A stretch of DNA of 64,000 bases from CAVTOO01 sp963736355 (lineage in GTDB: Bacteria; Pseudomonadota; Alphaproteobacteria; Rhizobiales; Xanthobacteraceae): contig CAVTOO010000016.1 in the NCBI GenBank assembly GCA_963736355.1, positions 62,001 through 126,000 of the forward strand, given 5' to 3'. Below are positions 44,400 to 53,214 of the stretch, in pieces. Each line of letters starts with the position of its first letter. Position 1 is the stretch's first letter. The notes under the pieces are model-generated. The model worked only from the letters and a program-made list of their open reading frames with translations, did not search any database and had not been told where the DNA came from. Both the position numbers and the translations under genes were made by a program.

Positions 44400-46007
44400 T
44401 TACTTGGGCGCTTTCGCGATGTTCCAGAGCACCATCGTGCCTGGCATTCCGATGACACCCGACAGCCGCGGACTGTGCGCCACCGGCGCAAACCACTGTC
44501 CGAACGGCACGTAAGGAACCACTTTCTCATAGGCCGACTTCTGGATATCGGCCGCCAGCGCCTTGCGATCCGCATCGCTGGACAGATCGGCAAAACGGTC
44601 GATCATTGCCTGGTGCGGGGCATCGCAAGGCCAACCCGGCCATGCCTTGTCGCAGGACGCCTGCATCGGAACGTTGCCGATCGGGTCGGAGACGATAAGA
44701 CCGGGCCAGTAGGTCAAGCCGATATGCCAGCCGCCCTGCCCCGGCGCAGCCTTGTTGGCGCGGCGGCCGGACATGGCGGCGAAATCCATCGCCTGCAGGT
44801 CAACCTTCACGCCGATTGACTTCAGTTCCTCCGCGAGCGCCAGCGTCGAGACATTCATTGTCTGAACGTCGGTCGGGTGCAGGATGACAATGGTCTCACC
44901 ATTGTAACCCGCCTCCTTCATCAACTGACGCGCCTTCTCCTTGTTCTTTCCGAAGTCGGCCTGCACGCCGACAGTGCTCTCAAGCGGAGCCCCGCAAACA
45001 AAGAACGCTCCGCAGGCCTGATAAAGTTCAGGGTCGGAGAACATCGTCTGCAGGAAGTTCTGCTGATTTACGAGGTAGAGCAGCGCCTGCCGCGCGGCCA
45101 GCTTGTCAAAAGGAGGATGGATGTGATTCATCCGGATCATGCCCTGGGAGCCGAGTCGGTCGGTGCGAACAATCTTTATGCCCGCTCCGCGCAACAACGG
45201 AAGGAAGTCCGTTCCCGGCGCCTCGACATAATCGACCTCACCGTTCTGCAATGCGAGAACGGCGGACTGCGCATCCCGGATATTGATCCACTCGACGCGA
45301 TCGACCTTCACCACCTTGCCGCCGGCGGTACCGCTCGCCGGCTCCGAACGCGGGACATACTTGGCGTTCTTTCGGTAAACGACCTTGGAGCCGGGAACCC
45401 ACTCGTCACGCACGAACTCGAACGGTCCGGACCCAATCGCTTCGGTCACCGGCTTGTTCGGGTCCGTCTCCGCGAAACGCTTGGGCATGATGGCGGGAAT
45501 GACGCCCGAAGGCTTGGACAAGGCATACAGCATAAGCCCGTATGGCTTGTTCAGCGTCCAGACCAGGGTCTTCGCATCCTTGGCCTCTAGCGATACCGTG
45601 CGGGACATGATCTGACGCCCGCTGGCGTCGCGCGCAGCCCAGCGCTTGAGCGATGCGACGACATCGTCGGCAGTCACCGGCGGGCCGTCGTGAAACGCAA
45701 GTCCGTTCCGCAACGTAAAGGTCCAGACAAGACCATCGGGGCTGGTCGAAAACGACTCGACCATTTGCGGGCGGGGAATCTGATTGTCATCGCGGCCGAA
45801 CAAGCTGTCGTAAACCATCGTTCCATGACGCTGGACGATGCCTACGGTCGTGACGATCGGATCGAGGGACTGAAGATCGGCGAACGGCACCACGCGCAAT
45901 ACGCGATCTTCGGGCACGGATTGTTGCGCATTGACGCCAACCGGCAAGCTCATGATGAGCGCGCCCGCGACCATGAGCGCGCGCAGTCTATTTCGATCCC
46001 AGTACAT
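44400..46007 (-). CDS. ABC transporter substrate-binding protein, family 5
   Basis: A 535-residue periplasmic protein: signal peptide about 1-27 (MVAGALIMSLPVGVNA then QQ), then the family-5 opening LRVVPFADLQSLDPIVTT, FTLRNGLAFHDGPPVTADDV and GSGPFEFVRDEWVPGS, with a late QAMDFAAMSGRRANKAAPG block. Presumed partner of the permease/ATPase operon that converges on it. It is the second gene of a minus-strand operon behind a GST gene. Ligand class (peptide, opine, aromatic conjugate) is not readable. Intact. Confidence 0.92.
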   Translation of the reverse strand: MYWDRNRLRALMVAGALIMSLPVGVNAQQSVPEDRVLRVVPFADLQSLDPIVTTVGIVQRHGTMVYDSLFGRDDNQIPRPQMVESFSTSPDGLVWTFTLRNGLAFHDGPPVTADDVVASLKRWAARDASGRQIMSRTVSLEAKDAKTLVWTLNKPYGLMLYALSKPSGVIPAIMPKRFAETDPNKPVTEAIGSGPFEFVRDEWVPGSKVVYRKNAKYVPRSEPASGTAGGKVVKVDRVEWINIRDAQSAVLALQNGEVDYVEAPGTDFLPLLRGAGIKIVRTDRLGSQGMIRMNHIHPPFDKLAARQALLYLVNQQNFLQTMFSDPELYQACGAFFVCGAPLESTVGVQADFGKNKEKARQLMKEAGYNGETIVILHPTDVQTMNVSTLALAEELKSIGVKVDLQAMDFAAMSGRRANKAAPGQGGWHIGLTYWPGLIVSDPIGNVPMQASCDKAWPGWPCDAPHQAMIDRFADLSSDADRKALAADIQKSAYEKVVPYVPFGQWFAPVAHSPRLSGVIGMPGTMVLWNIAKAPK

Positions 46008-46089
46008 TCTGCCTCCAACGGGCCGCGAGAGCCCTCTCCGCCATCAACGCCGTGTTCTGTACGCAGCGCTCGGTTGTTTCAGTCTAGCA

Positions 46090-46731
46090 CTACCCTTCGA
46101 GCTTGGCGCCCTCCGGAATGGCCATGCCGCGACCGACCGCCGGCCTGGCTCCGACTTCCAGAAGCCAGCGCCGCAGATGGGGGAATTCATCCAGTGACAA
46201 TGTCGCCCAATCATGTCTCGCCACCCACGGATAGGCTGCGATATCGGCGATGGAATAGTCCCCCGCGAGAAACCTAGCGCCTTCCAGCCTCTCGTCCAAC
46301 AGCTTGTAGATGCGGCGAACAATGCTCACGCTGTGTTGAATGGCGGCTTCGGGCTTGACCGGCGCGAGGTCGGTCCAGTGATGCGCCTGCCCTGTCAGCG
46401 GTCCCAGTCCCGTCAGTGCGACCATCAGCCACGCCAGGCATTCCCCGCGCGCCTTTCCAGCCACCGGCAGCAGACGACCGTGACGTTCTGCGAAATCGAC
46501 AAGGATTGCGCCCGACTCGAAAAGCACGCGTCGCTCTGAGCCTTCATTCCACGCAACAATTGGAATCTTGCCGTACGGATTCATCGCCAGAATGTCCGGC
46601 GCGAACTGTTCGCGCCGGCGAATATTGACCCCGACGACGCCGTAGCTGAGTTGCAATTCCTCGAACAGAATCGAGACCCTGTTCGAATTCGGAGTGGCCC
46701 AAAGCCAGGCTGTCAGATCTGTCTCGCTCAT
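46090..46731 (-). CDS. Glutathione S-transferase, Ure2p/YfcG-like
   Basis: A 213-residue GST: thioredoxin-fold N-domain with WATPNSNRVSILFEELQL (catalytic Asn in TPNSNR) and the glutathione-binding NPYGKIPIV and LFESGAILVDFAE, then an all-helical C-domain with the N-capping FLAGDYSIADIAAYPW. The Asn-type active site marks the YfcG/YghU/Ure2p group, which act as disulfide-bond reductases or beta-etherase relatives. The ATG at 46731 gives the standard length. Eighty-two bp upstream of the binding-protein gene on the same strand. Intact. Confidence 0.9.
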   Translation of the reverse strand: MSETDLTAWLWATPNSNRVSILFEELQLSYGVVGVNIRRREQFAPDILAMNPYGKIPIVAWNEGSERRVLFESGAILVDFAERHGRLLPVAGKARGECLAWLMVALTGLGPLTGQAHHWTDLAPVKPEAAIQHSVSIVRRIYKLLDERLEGARFLAGDYSIADIAAYPWVARHDWATLSLDEFPHLRRWLLEVGARPAVGRGMAIPEGAKLEG

Positions 46732-47423
46732 CGAACCTCTGACAACCAGACCTCTGTCAGCAATAGCCAGCCCACGCGGTAACCCGAATGCGTAAGCGCT
46801 GTGGGAACCACTTTTGACGTTGCGTTGTCTTCCATCGAAAAGCAAGCTGATCGCCTCGCCGGAAGCGTCTCGAGTTCCTGACAATCATCGCTCCTCCTCC
46901 TGCTTCTCGCGATTGATCGAATATCCGCTGGCCGGACCGCGGAACGGCTGGATGAGCATGCGGTCAAGCCACAAATCCCGGACCGTACGAAATTGCTCGA
47001 TGCCGATGGTCATGGACTCGTGACCTTCGCGAGGCTGCGGTCGATAGGTGTCGAGAATCCGGTCCTCGCTACTCGCCCGCGGGGCGGTAGAGGCCGCCAT
47101 ATGGGCAGTACGCCGTAGCGAGCCCGTACTTTATTCGATGATGGATGTGCTCGGGCTCAAACCGATCAAGTAAGCTCGGCCAAGGAGCCTAGGGGAATGG
47201 ATTCCCCACAAGAATTTTTGGCATCCAGCGAGGTTCGATTACGTACTCCGATATCTACTCTTTTGAGAACACACAACACGTGAAGAAAGGAGCGCCGGCA
47301 CCCCAGAGCGCCGAGCTAAATCCGCCTTCGAACAAGCAGCTGATGCAAACGCTTGATCGAGCGGTATTTCTGCGATGTGAGCCGCGCGTTCTCAGAAAAA
47401 TCGCACTCGAGTTATGGCCGCGT
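46732..47423. other. Gene-poor stretch upstream of the GST gene
   Basis: About 690 bases between the GST start and the Lrp stop. A 71-codon frame at 46885-47100 (minus) is open but has no ribosome site and no recognisable domain, so I do not call it. The sequence is less GC-rich than its surroundings, as in old, unconstrained DNA. No repeat, hairpin cluster or RNA gene was recognised. Confidence 0.5.
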
Positions 47424-47909
47424 TTAGCTCTTGGTGCGGCTGGCACGACGTTTGAAACCGAGTGGTATCTCGGTCGTCGACTTAAGTTCCTCCATTGCAA
47501 ACATGGAGGTGACGTCACTCAGTTCGATTCTCGATATCAGTTTCTTATAGAGCGCGTCGTAACTTGCGATGTCCGGGACATAGGCCTTGAGCAGGTAATC
47601 GATTTCGCCGCTCATCCTGTAGAAATCGACGATCTCGGGGATGTCCCTCACCGCCTTACGAAATTTGTCCAGCCATTCGACGGTGTGCGTACTTGTCCGC
47701 ACCGCAATAAAGACCGTGACGCCGGCGTCAAGTGCCGCGCGATTCAGCAAGGCGACGCGCTTGCTGATGATGCCATCTTCTTCCAGCTTCTGGATCCGCC
47801 GCCAGCATGGCGTCGCCGACAGGCCGACATGCTTGGCAATGTCGGACAGGCTCTGACTGGCGTCCTTCTGAAGCGCGTCGAGGATGCGCAGGTCAATATC
47901 GTCAATCAC
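47424..47909 (-). CDS. Lrp/AsnC family transcriptional regulator
   Basis: A 161-residue regulator: N-terminal winged helix (DIDLRILDALQKDASQSLSD, AKHVGLSATPCWRRIQKLEEDGII) and a C-terminal RAM ligand-binding domain (FIAVRTSTHTVEWLDKF, MSGEIDYLLKAYVPD). Divergent from the thiol dioxygenase and exporter genes and probably controls them in response to a sulfur amino acid or thiol. Such regulators bind AT-rich palindromes; a candidate lies at 47984-48010. Intact. Confidence 0.93.
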   Translation of the reverse strand: MIDDIDLRILDALQKDASQSLSDIAKHVGLSATPCWRRIQKLEEDGIISKRVALLNRAALDAGVTVFIAVRTSTHTVEWLDKFRKAVRDIPEIVDFYRMSGEIDYLLKAYVPDIASYDALYKKLISRIELSDVTSMFAMEELKSTTEIPLGFKRRASRTKS

Positions 47910-47983
47910 GTCTCGTCCTTCTCAAGACCGAGCCCTATAGGATCAGGATAGCGCACATTTGAGCACAAACGCAAAAACCTTCC

Positions 47984-48010
47984 AATTTTTGGACATTGGC
48001 GCAAAATTTT
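47984..48010. promoter_or_regulatory. Candidate Lrp-type operator
   Basis: AATTTTTG (47984-47991) and CAAAATTTT (48002-48010) form a near-perfect AT-rich inverted repeat with 10-base spacer, in the GC-rich background between the divergent lrp-like and thiol dioxygenase genes. Spacing suits binding of an Lrp dimer. Confidence 0.4.
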
Positions 48011-48112
48011 TCTACATCCCTCGAGCTGGGCCTCATCTGCGCAAACTATTTTCTCCGATTGCGGGCCATCATTCAGCAACTCGCGAATCCAACCCCGTAT
48101 GAGTTCGACCTG

Positions 48113-48616
48113 ATGGACTCGCACACCGCCATTCTCGAAAAATTCAGGCAGGCCAATCAGGTGCTGGTCGACAGCTACCTGTCTTCGGCACGCCAGACCT
48201 TGATACAGCTCGCTTTGGCGCCCGATCTGCTTAGCGCCGTCAGGCTCGAGCGTATCTCCGGCAGCTATTCACGCAACCTCCTGTTCGGCGACAACAAGAC
48301 AAGCGTGTGGGCATTGGTCTGGGCACCCGGCGCCCGTACATCGATTCATGACCACCATTGTACCTGCTGCTTCACCGTGCTGAGCGGAGCCATTCGCGAG
48401 GTATGGTTCAATGCGATTGACGATGTCCACGTCGTCAAGAGCGCCGAGCATTTGCGTGGCGTAGGTTACGTCGCCGCGATGATGCCGTCGGGACCGAACA
48501 TCCACCAGATGGAGAACGCCGGATCGCAGGATGCCGTATCGATCCACATCTATGGATACGACCATCGCATGCATGCATCGTCAGTCCATCGCGAGTATCG
48601 CCGAGTTGAGCACTGA
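48113..48616 (+). CDS. Cysteine/thiol dioxygenase family protein
   Basis: About 167 residues of the CDO_I cupin family: the metal-binding HDHHCTCCFTVLSGAI (two His of the three-His iron centre), and PSGPNIHQMENAG with the third His, then SIHIYGYDHRMH. It oxidises a thiol such as cysteine or 3-mercaptopropionate to its sulfinate with Fe(II) and O2. The ATG at 48113 is chosen; in-frame TTG codons upstream would overlap the AT-rich operator. Slightly shorter at the N-terminus than typical enzymes. Upstream of a YeiH-type exporter, with the divergent Lrp. Intact. Confidence 0.85.
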   Translation: MDSHTAILEKFRQANQVLVDSYLSSARQTLIQLALAPDLLSAVRLERISGSYSRNLLFGDNKTSVWALVWAPGARTSIHDHHCTCCFTVLSGAIREVWFNAIDDVHVVKSAEHLRGVGYVAAMMPSGPNIHQMENAGSQDAVSIHIYGYDHRMHASSVHREYRRVEH

Positions 48617-48619
48617 GTG

Positions 48620-49708
48620 ATGAACTCCCGCGGGGATCCACCGCTTGCGGCCGACGCACCGCGCGTCACGACACCCTCCATCACCGGCAAACCTCAGCAC
48701 TTATCGGCGGCCATGTCGTGGCTGTCGCAACTTGCCCCGGGCCTGCTGCTCCCCATTGCCATCGCCTGCGTAACGATCATGGCGCGGCACATTCCCAGCA
48801 TAGGCATGATGTCTCCAATCGCGCTGGCGATGACGCTTGGAATTGCGGTGCGTGCGACCTGGGGCCTGCCGGCGCAGGCTCGGTGCGGCACGACCTTCGC
48901 ATCCCGCAAGTTGCTTCGACTCGCGATCGTACTGCTTGGGCTTCAAATCACCGCTGCGCATCTCGTGCAGGTCGGTGCCGGCGGCGTCGCCATCATTTGC
49001 GCCAGCATGGTCGCGACGTTCGCTTTCACTATCTGGCTCGGACGCCTGCTCAAGGTCGACGGCCCGATGGCGCAGCTCATCGCCGCAGGCACGTCGATCT
49101 GCGGCGCGTCGGCGATTCTGGCCGCAAATACTGTCGCATCCGCGAAAGATGAAGACGTCAGCTATGCCATCGGCTGCATCACATTGTTCGGATCGATTGC
49201 GATCTTTGCCTACCCGTTGATTGCCCTTGCCATCGGACTCGATGCCCGCGCTTTCGGCCTTTGGGCAGGCGCTTCAATTCACGAGGTCGCGCAGGTGGTC
49301 GCCGCCGCCTTCCAGCTTGGTCCAGACGCCGGCGAGCTCGGCACCATCGCCAAACTGGTGCGCGTCATGTTGCTAATACCGATGATCGCCGCGATGGGCT
49401 TCTTTGCACTGCGCCGCGTGACGGGGACAGCAGCAAGTACGGCGCAGGAGCGCCCCACCTTCCCCTATTTCATTCTCGGGTTCTTTGCGCTTGCAGCGCT
49501 GAACAGCGCGGATGCGGTTCCAACCGTCGTTCGAAGCTGGGCGCCCGTCCTCACCACATTCCTGTTTTGCGTGTCATTGGCAGCGATGGGCCTCGAGGTG
49601 TGCATCCGGCAACTGATCGGTCGCGGCTGGCGGCCATTTCTTCTCGCGGCACTCGCCAGTGTTTTCATCGCCTCAATCAGCCTGGCGGCCATCAAAGCTC
49701 TGCTCTGA
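48620..49708 (+). CDS. YeiH family putative sulfate/sulfite exporter
   Basis: About 362 residues with ten hydrophobic segments of the YeiH/Cons_hypoth698 family: LAPGLLLPIAIACVTI, SPIALAMTLGIAVR, LAIVLLGLQITAAHLVQVGA, AAGTSICGASAILAANTVA and GASIHEVAQVVAAAF. These proteins are annotated as sulfate exporters, often next to sulfur-oxidising or thiol-dioxygenase genes. Here it probably exports the sulfite/sulfate released from the sulfinate product. GTG at 48617 is an alternative start; the gene is 3 bp after the dioxygenase stop. Intact. Confidence 0.9.
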   Translation: MNSRGDPPLAADAPRVTTPSITGKPQHLSAAMSWLSQLAPGLLLPIAIACVTIMARHIPSIGMMSPIALAMTLGIAVRATWGLPAQARCGTTFASRKLLRLAIVLLGLQITAAHLVQVGAGGVAIICASMVATFAFTIWLGRLLKVDGPMAQLIAAGTSICGASAILAANTVASAKDEDVSYAIGCITLFGSIAIFAYPLIALAIGLDARAFGLWAGASIHEVAQVVAAAFQLGPDAGELGTIAKLVRVMLLIPMIAAMGFFALRRVTGTAASTAQERPTFPYFILGFFALAALNSADAVPTVVRSWAPVLTTFLFCVSLAAMGLEVCIRQLIGRGWRPFLLAALASVFIASISLAAIKALL

Positions 49709-49731
49709 GCCCTCAGCGAAAGCGCAGCCGA

Positions 49732-50577
49732 TCAAGCGGATTCGAAGCACAAACAGACATTGCACGCCGCACCGGGGTACACCCACAGAAGGTCTGCCTC
49801 ACATTTGTGTGCGATGCCGCCCTTCACAAGCTGATCGCGACAGCACTCAAGGCTCCGAACGGCAAATACAATGCCGACACCGCGCGGCGCATCATCCGGC
49901 GCGGACGAGCCGTAACGTTCGCGCGCGATGTCCGGTCGCACGATCTCGATCATGTGGCTAACGAGATCCAGCGTCACACCGTCCGGACTCGCTCGTGACT
50001 TCGCGTGAGGAATGACCCGCAGCCACTGCTTCGACGCACTCGCGGGGTCTGACGACGACACGATCAGGCGCCTGATCGCGACGGCCGTATTGGCGTGCTC
50101 CATCAGTTCTGGAAGCCACACCGCCTCGCGGGTCGGCTGACTGCACACGAACACCCGCATGCCAGTTTCCGGCACTTCGGCGATCGACACTGTCTCGAAC
50201 CGCGCTTCCATTGTGGCGCCGTTCGGCCGCGGCACCGGCCGCGAGAATGCAATAGGCCCGACCGGACCGAACCCGGCCGTGCTCCAGATATCGAATGCAC
50301 CTTGCGGATCTCCGGTTTGCAGCGCGAAGCCTCCGATGCCACCGCCCTCGCCGAGCGTGCGCTCCCACCAGGTATTGCGCTCGGTCGGCGCCAGCACCGA
50401 CAGAAGTTCGAAATAGTCATTCTGGAGCATCAGGGTGTGATTGGCGGTGCCCATCGCGGCAGAATGTTCGCCGCGCGGCGACAGCGTAAAGCCGAGCCGG
50501 CGATAGGTCTCGGCTGCCTCGGCAAGATTCCCCACTACGATCACAACATGGTCAACGCTGCCAATGGCTGTACTCAT
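49732..50577 (-). CDS. VOC family protein, last gene of the catabolic operon
   Basis: A 281-residue protein with a glyoxalase-like N-domain (GSVDHVVIVVGNLAEAAETY, GTANHTLMLQNDYFELLSVL) of the Glyoxalase_3 kind. The first metal His and Glu are kept; the C-terminal half is diverged (GVTLDLVSHMIEIVRPD). May be an isomerase or dioxygenase acting on an intermediate of the pathway. The start ATG overlaps the stop of the MDR gene (ATGA at 50574-50577), showing it is the distal gene of the 62-49.7 kb operon. Intact. Confidence 0.82.
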   Translation of the reverse strand: MSTAIGSVDHVVIVVGNLAEAAETYRRLGFTLSPRGEHSAAMGTANHTLMLQNDYFELLSVLAPTERNTWWERTLGEGGGIGGFALQTGDPQGAFDIWSTAGFGPVGPIAFSRPVPRPNGATMEARFETVSIAEVPETGMRVFVCSQPTREAVWLPELMEHANTAVAIRRLIVSSSDPASASKQWLRVIPHAKSRASPDGVTLDLVSHMIEIVRPDIARERYGSSAPDDAPRGVGIVFAVRSLECCRDQLVKGGIAHKCEADLLWVYPGAACNVCLCFESA

Positions 50578-51593
50578 GGCTCCACGATGACCTTTCCGAT
50601 TGCGAGCCGATCCTCGAGCTGGCGCAAGGCTTCCGCGCCCTGAGCAAGTCCGTAGCGTGTAGGATGCAGCACCGGCTTGACCTTGCCGGCCTTCACCAGA
50701 TCGAGCAGCGCCAGTATGTCTTCGCGCGTCCAGCCGTTTGAACCGATGATGTTCAACTCGAATGTCCAGATATAGCGAATGTCTTCCTTGGGGTCGTAGC
50801 CTGCGGTCGCGCCGCAAGTCAGCATGCGACCATCGCGCCGCAAAACCCTGAGCGCCTTAGTCCACGTGTCGCCACCTGTGAAATTGACCACCACGTCGAC
50901 ACCGCCGCTGTCATGGCCACCGCGCTTGGTGCGGGCGCGCCCGAACAGCTTCTGGCACTCGGCGACCCAGTCGCTCGTCACATAGTTGATTGCAACGTCA
51001 GCGCCGCTGGCCCTGAGCTGTGCGAGCTTGTCGTCTGTCGAGGCGCAGACAATGACCGTGCAGCCGGCCTGTTTCGCCAGCTGAACGCAGCAGGTTCCGA
51101 CGCCTCCCGACGCGCCGAGGATCAGAATCTTTTCTCCGGGCTTGATCTTGCCGCGGCTCACTATCATCCGATGCGCGGTACCATAGGCAACGGGAAGAGC
51201 AGCAGCATCCGCGAAGCTGACGGACGGATCGAGCTTGATCAGCATATGCACGGGCACGCGGATCAATTCGCTTAACCCCCCGTCGAGCGTCTCGCCAAAG
51301 AATTTTCCGCTGACGCGATCAATCGGGTCGACCAGCACGCGGTCGCCAGGTTTGACGTCCTTGACATCCTTGCCGACAGCGACGACCTCGCCCGCAGCGT
51401 CATTGCCGATGATGACAGGCAACGGAAGCGTGATGCCCGGCATGCCGCGGCGCGTGAACACATCGTGGTAGTTCAGCGCACAGGCGCCCATGCGCAGCAA
51501 CGCGTCGCCCGGCCCGACCTCCGGGTCACGATACGCGGGCTCATAGACGAGTTTATCGAGCCCGCCATGCTCATAAAGCACATTCGCGCGCAT
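50574..51593 (-). CDS. Zinc-type MDR dehydrogenase / quinone oxidoreductase
   Basis: A 339-residue medium-chain dehydrogenase. GroES-like domain with VIIGNDAAGEVVAVGKDV and PGDRVLVDP, and NAD(P) fold with ILGASGGVGTCCVQLAKQAG. The catalytic zinc cysteine of alcohol dehydrogenases is not evident (ACALNYHDVFTRRG in its place), which favours a quinone-oxidoreductase or enoyl-reductase-like enzyme that uses NADPH. The ATG at 51593 precedes the conserved MRANVLYEHGGL. Separated from the ligase gene by a repeat. Intact. Confidence 0.88.
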   Translation of the reverse strand: MRANVLYEHGGLDKLVYEPAYRDPEVGPGDALLRMGACALNYHDVFTRRGMPGITLPLPVIIGNDAAGEVVAVGKDVKDVKPGDRVLVDPIDRVSGKFFGETLDGGLSELIRVPVHMLIKLDPSVSFADAAALPVAYGTAHRMIVSRGKIKPGEKILILGASGGVGTCCVQLAKQAGCTVIVCASTDDKLAQLRASGADVAINYVTSDWVAECQKLFGRARTKRGGHDSGGVDVVVNFTGGDTWTKALRVLRRDGRMLTCGATAGYDPKEDIRYIWTFELNIIGSNGWTREDILALLDLVKAGKVKPVLHPTRYGLAQGAEALRQLEDRLAIGKVIVEP

Positions 51594-51607
51594 CAGCTTT
51601 TCCTCAT

Positions 51608-51656
51608 GCACATGATGCGGTCCGAAAGCCGGTTCCCGTTTTTCGGAATCATGTGC
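51608..51656. repeat. GCATGATC palindromic repeat, copy 5, overlapping the ligase stop
   Basis: Arms GCACATGAT (51608-51616) and ATCATGTGC (51648-51656) around CCGAAAGCCGGTTCCCG. Both arms carry the matching change to CACATG/CATGTG, keeping the stem paired. The acyl-CoA ligase stop TGA (51649-51651 on the minus strand) lies inside the right arm. Confidence 0.8.
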
Positions 51657-53149
51657 GTCGCCCCTTTGCCAGCCCTTCCGCCTCAAGCTGTAGCTTGCGC
51701 CGGTCCGGCTTGTTGGTCGCCGCCAGAGGAATAGCCTCGCAGAACTCAATGAAGCGCGGATGCGCAAAGGCCGGCCCGTTGGCAATGGTGAAGGTCTTGA
51801 TCTCGGCCTCGGACACCTGTGAACCTGGCTGGCGCACCACGAATGCGAACGGTAGCGTGCCCTTGATCTCGTCGGGCACCGGCACAACCGTCGCCTGATG
51901 GACGCCGGGCGCCCGCTCGATCAGCTTTTCGACTTCCGCCGGCCAGACATTTTCGCCGCCGACCACAAACATGTCGTCGGCGCGGCCGAGGAAGTAAAAG
52001 AAGCCGTGCTCGTCGCGCCGCATGATGTCGCCCGAACGATACCAGCCATCGCGCATCACCTCAGCGGTCTTCTCGGGAAGGTTATTGTAGCCCTCCATCA
52101 GCATCGTGCTCTTCATGTAGAGCACGCCCTCGTTCGGCCCCGACCCTTCGCGCAGTTCGGCCTGCGAGCCCGGCACCGGATAGCCGAGAGCCACCATCGG
52201 GCGCGGCAGGCCGTCAGGATGCGGTCCGAACGGCGCAGGCCCGGCTTCGGTCGTGCCGTAGCTGTTGTTGATCGTAGCCTTGGGGAAGATTGCCTGCACC
52301 TTGTCGACCAGCGCCTGCGTCAGTGGCGCCGAGCCCATGGTAACATTAGTGACCGACGAAAAATCCAGTGAGCCGATCAGCTCGCGCTCGCGCGCCACCA
52401 GAGCCAACATGGTCGGCACCGACGTGAGCCACGTCACCTTGAAACGGTCGATACCGCGCGCGTAGAGCTTGGCGTCGAAAGCCGGCAGCAGCACGATTGA
52501 CGCATGCGTTGCCAGCGCATTCTTGACGCTGATGGTGGCGTTCATGTGGAACATCGGTGCGCCGACGATGTAGCGATGGTGCGATCGGTCGCCATAGAGC
52601 GCGTCTGAGGTCGCCAGCGACCAGCGTTGCGAGGCGTGCGACAGCAGCACGCCTTTCGGTTTGCCGGTGGATCCCGACGTATAGAGGATGGTGCCAAGCT
52701 CGCGGCCGATCGGCTGCACCGTCTGAACGACCCCGGATCGCGCATCGCCTGATAGCCGCCGTCGTCGAAGCCAAAGCCCATCACATGGACGGCACGAGAT
52801 TGGCGCGATCGCGATCATAGAACACGGCGCGCAGGTCGGCATCCTTGACGATATAGTCCACCGTCTCGCGTGCCAGCTTGAAGGAAATCGGAACCGACAC
52901 CATCCCGGCACGCATGGTGCCGAGATAGGCCGCGATCAATTCGAAACGGTTGAGCGAGAGAATTGCGACGCGGTCGCCTCGCTTCAGTCCCTGCCTGACA
53001 AGGCCACGCGCCACGGCATCGCATTCGGCGTCGAGCTGTGCGTAGGTGACCTCACGTGGAAAGTCGGCCTCACGCAGGTCGACCAGCGCAACCTTGTTCG
53101 GATCGCGCACCGCATCAAAACAGTCGCCAAGATTGCTCGAGAGCGCCAT
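51649..53149 (-). CDS. Acyl-CoA synthetase (AMP-binding), two frame breaks
   Basis: About 500 residues of the adenylate-forming family. YAQLDAECDAVARGLVRQGL and DRVAILSLNRFELIAAYLGT open the gene; breaks near 52785 and 52728 surround a poorly conserved stretch (HVMGFGFDDGGYQAM). Then the P-loop ILYTSGSTGKPKGVLLSH, NNSYGTTEAG, GWYRSGDIMRRDEHGFFYFL and the catalytic Lys in LAATNKPDRRKLQ follow in one frame. Activates a carboxylic acid to its CoA thioester via an acyl-adenylate. In the operon it would activate the acid made by the hydrolase or creatininase-like step. Confidence 0.88.
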
Positions 53150-53165
53150 TGCCTTATCCTTGATT

Positions 53166-53214
53166 GCGCATGATCGAATCCGAAACCCGGTACCCACTTT
53201 TCGGGATCATGCGC
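53166..53214. repeat. GCATGATC palindromic repeat, copy 6
   Basis: Arms GCGCATGATC (53166-53175) and GATCATGCGC (53205-53214) around GAAACCCGGTACCCACTTTTCGG. It starts at the last base of the FAD-dehydrogenase stop codon and fills most of the spacer to the ligase start. Confidence 0.8.

Noticed and set aside
46885..47100. A 71-codon minus-strand frame upstream of the GST gene
   Set aside because: No ribosome site, no family resemblance, and located in a gene-poor, seemingly unconstrained stretch. Not enough to call a gene.
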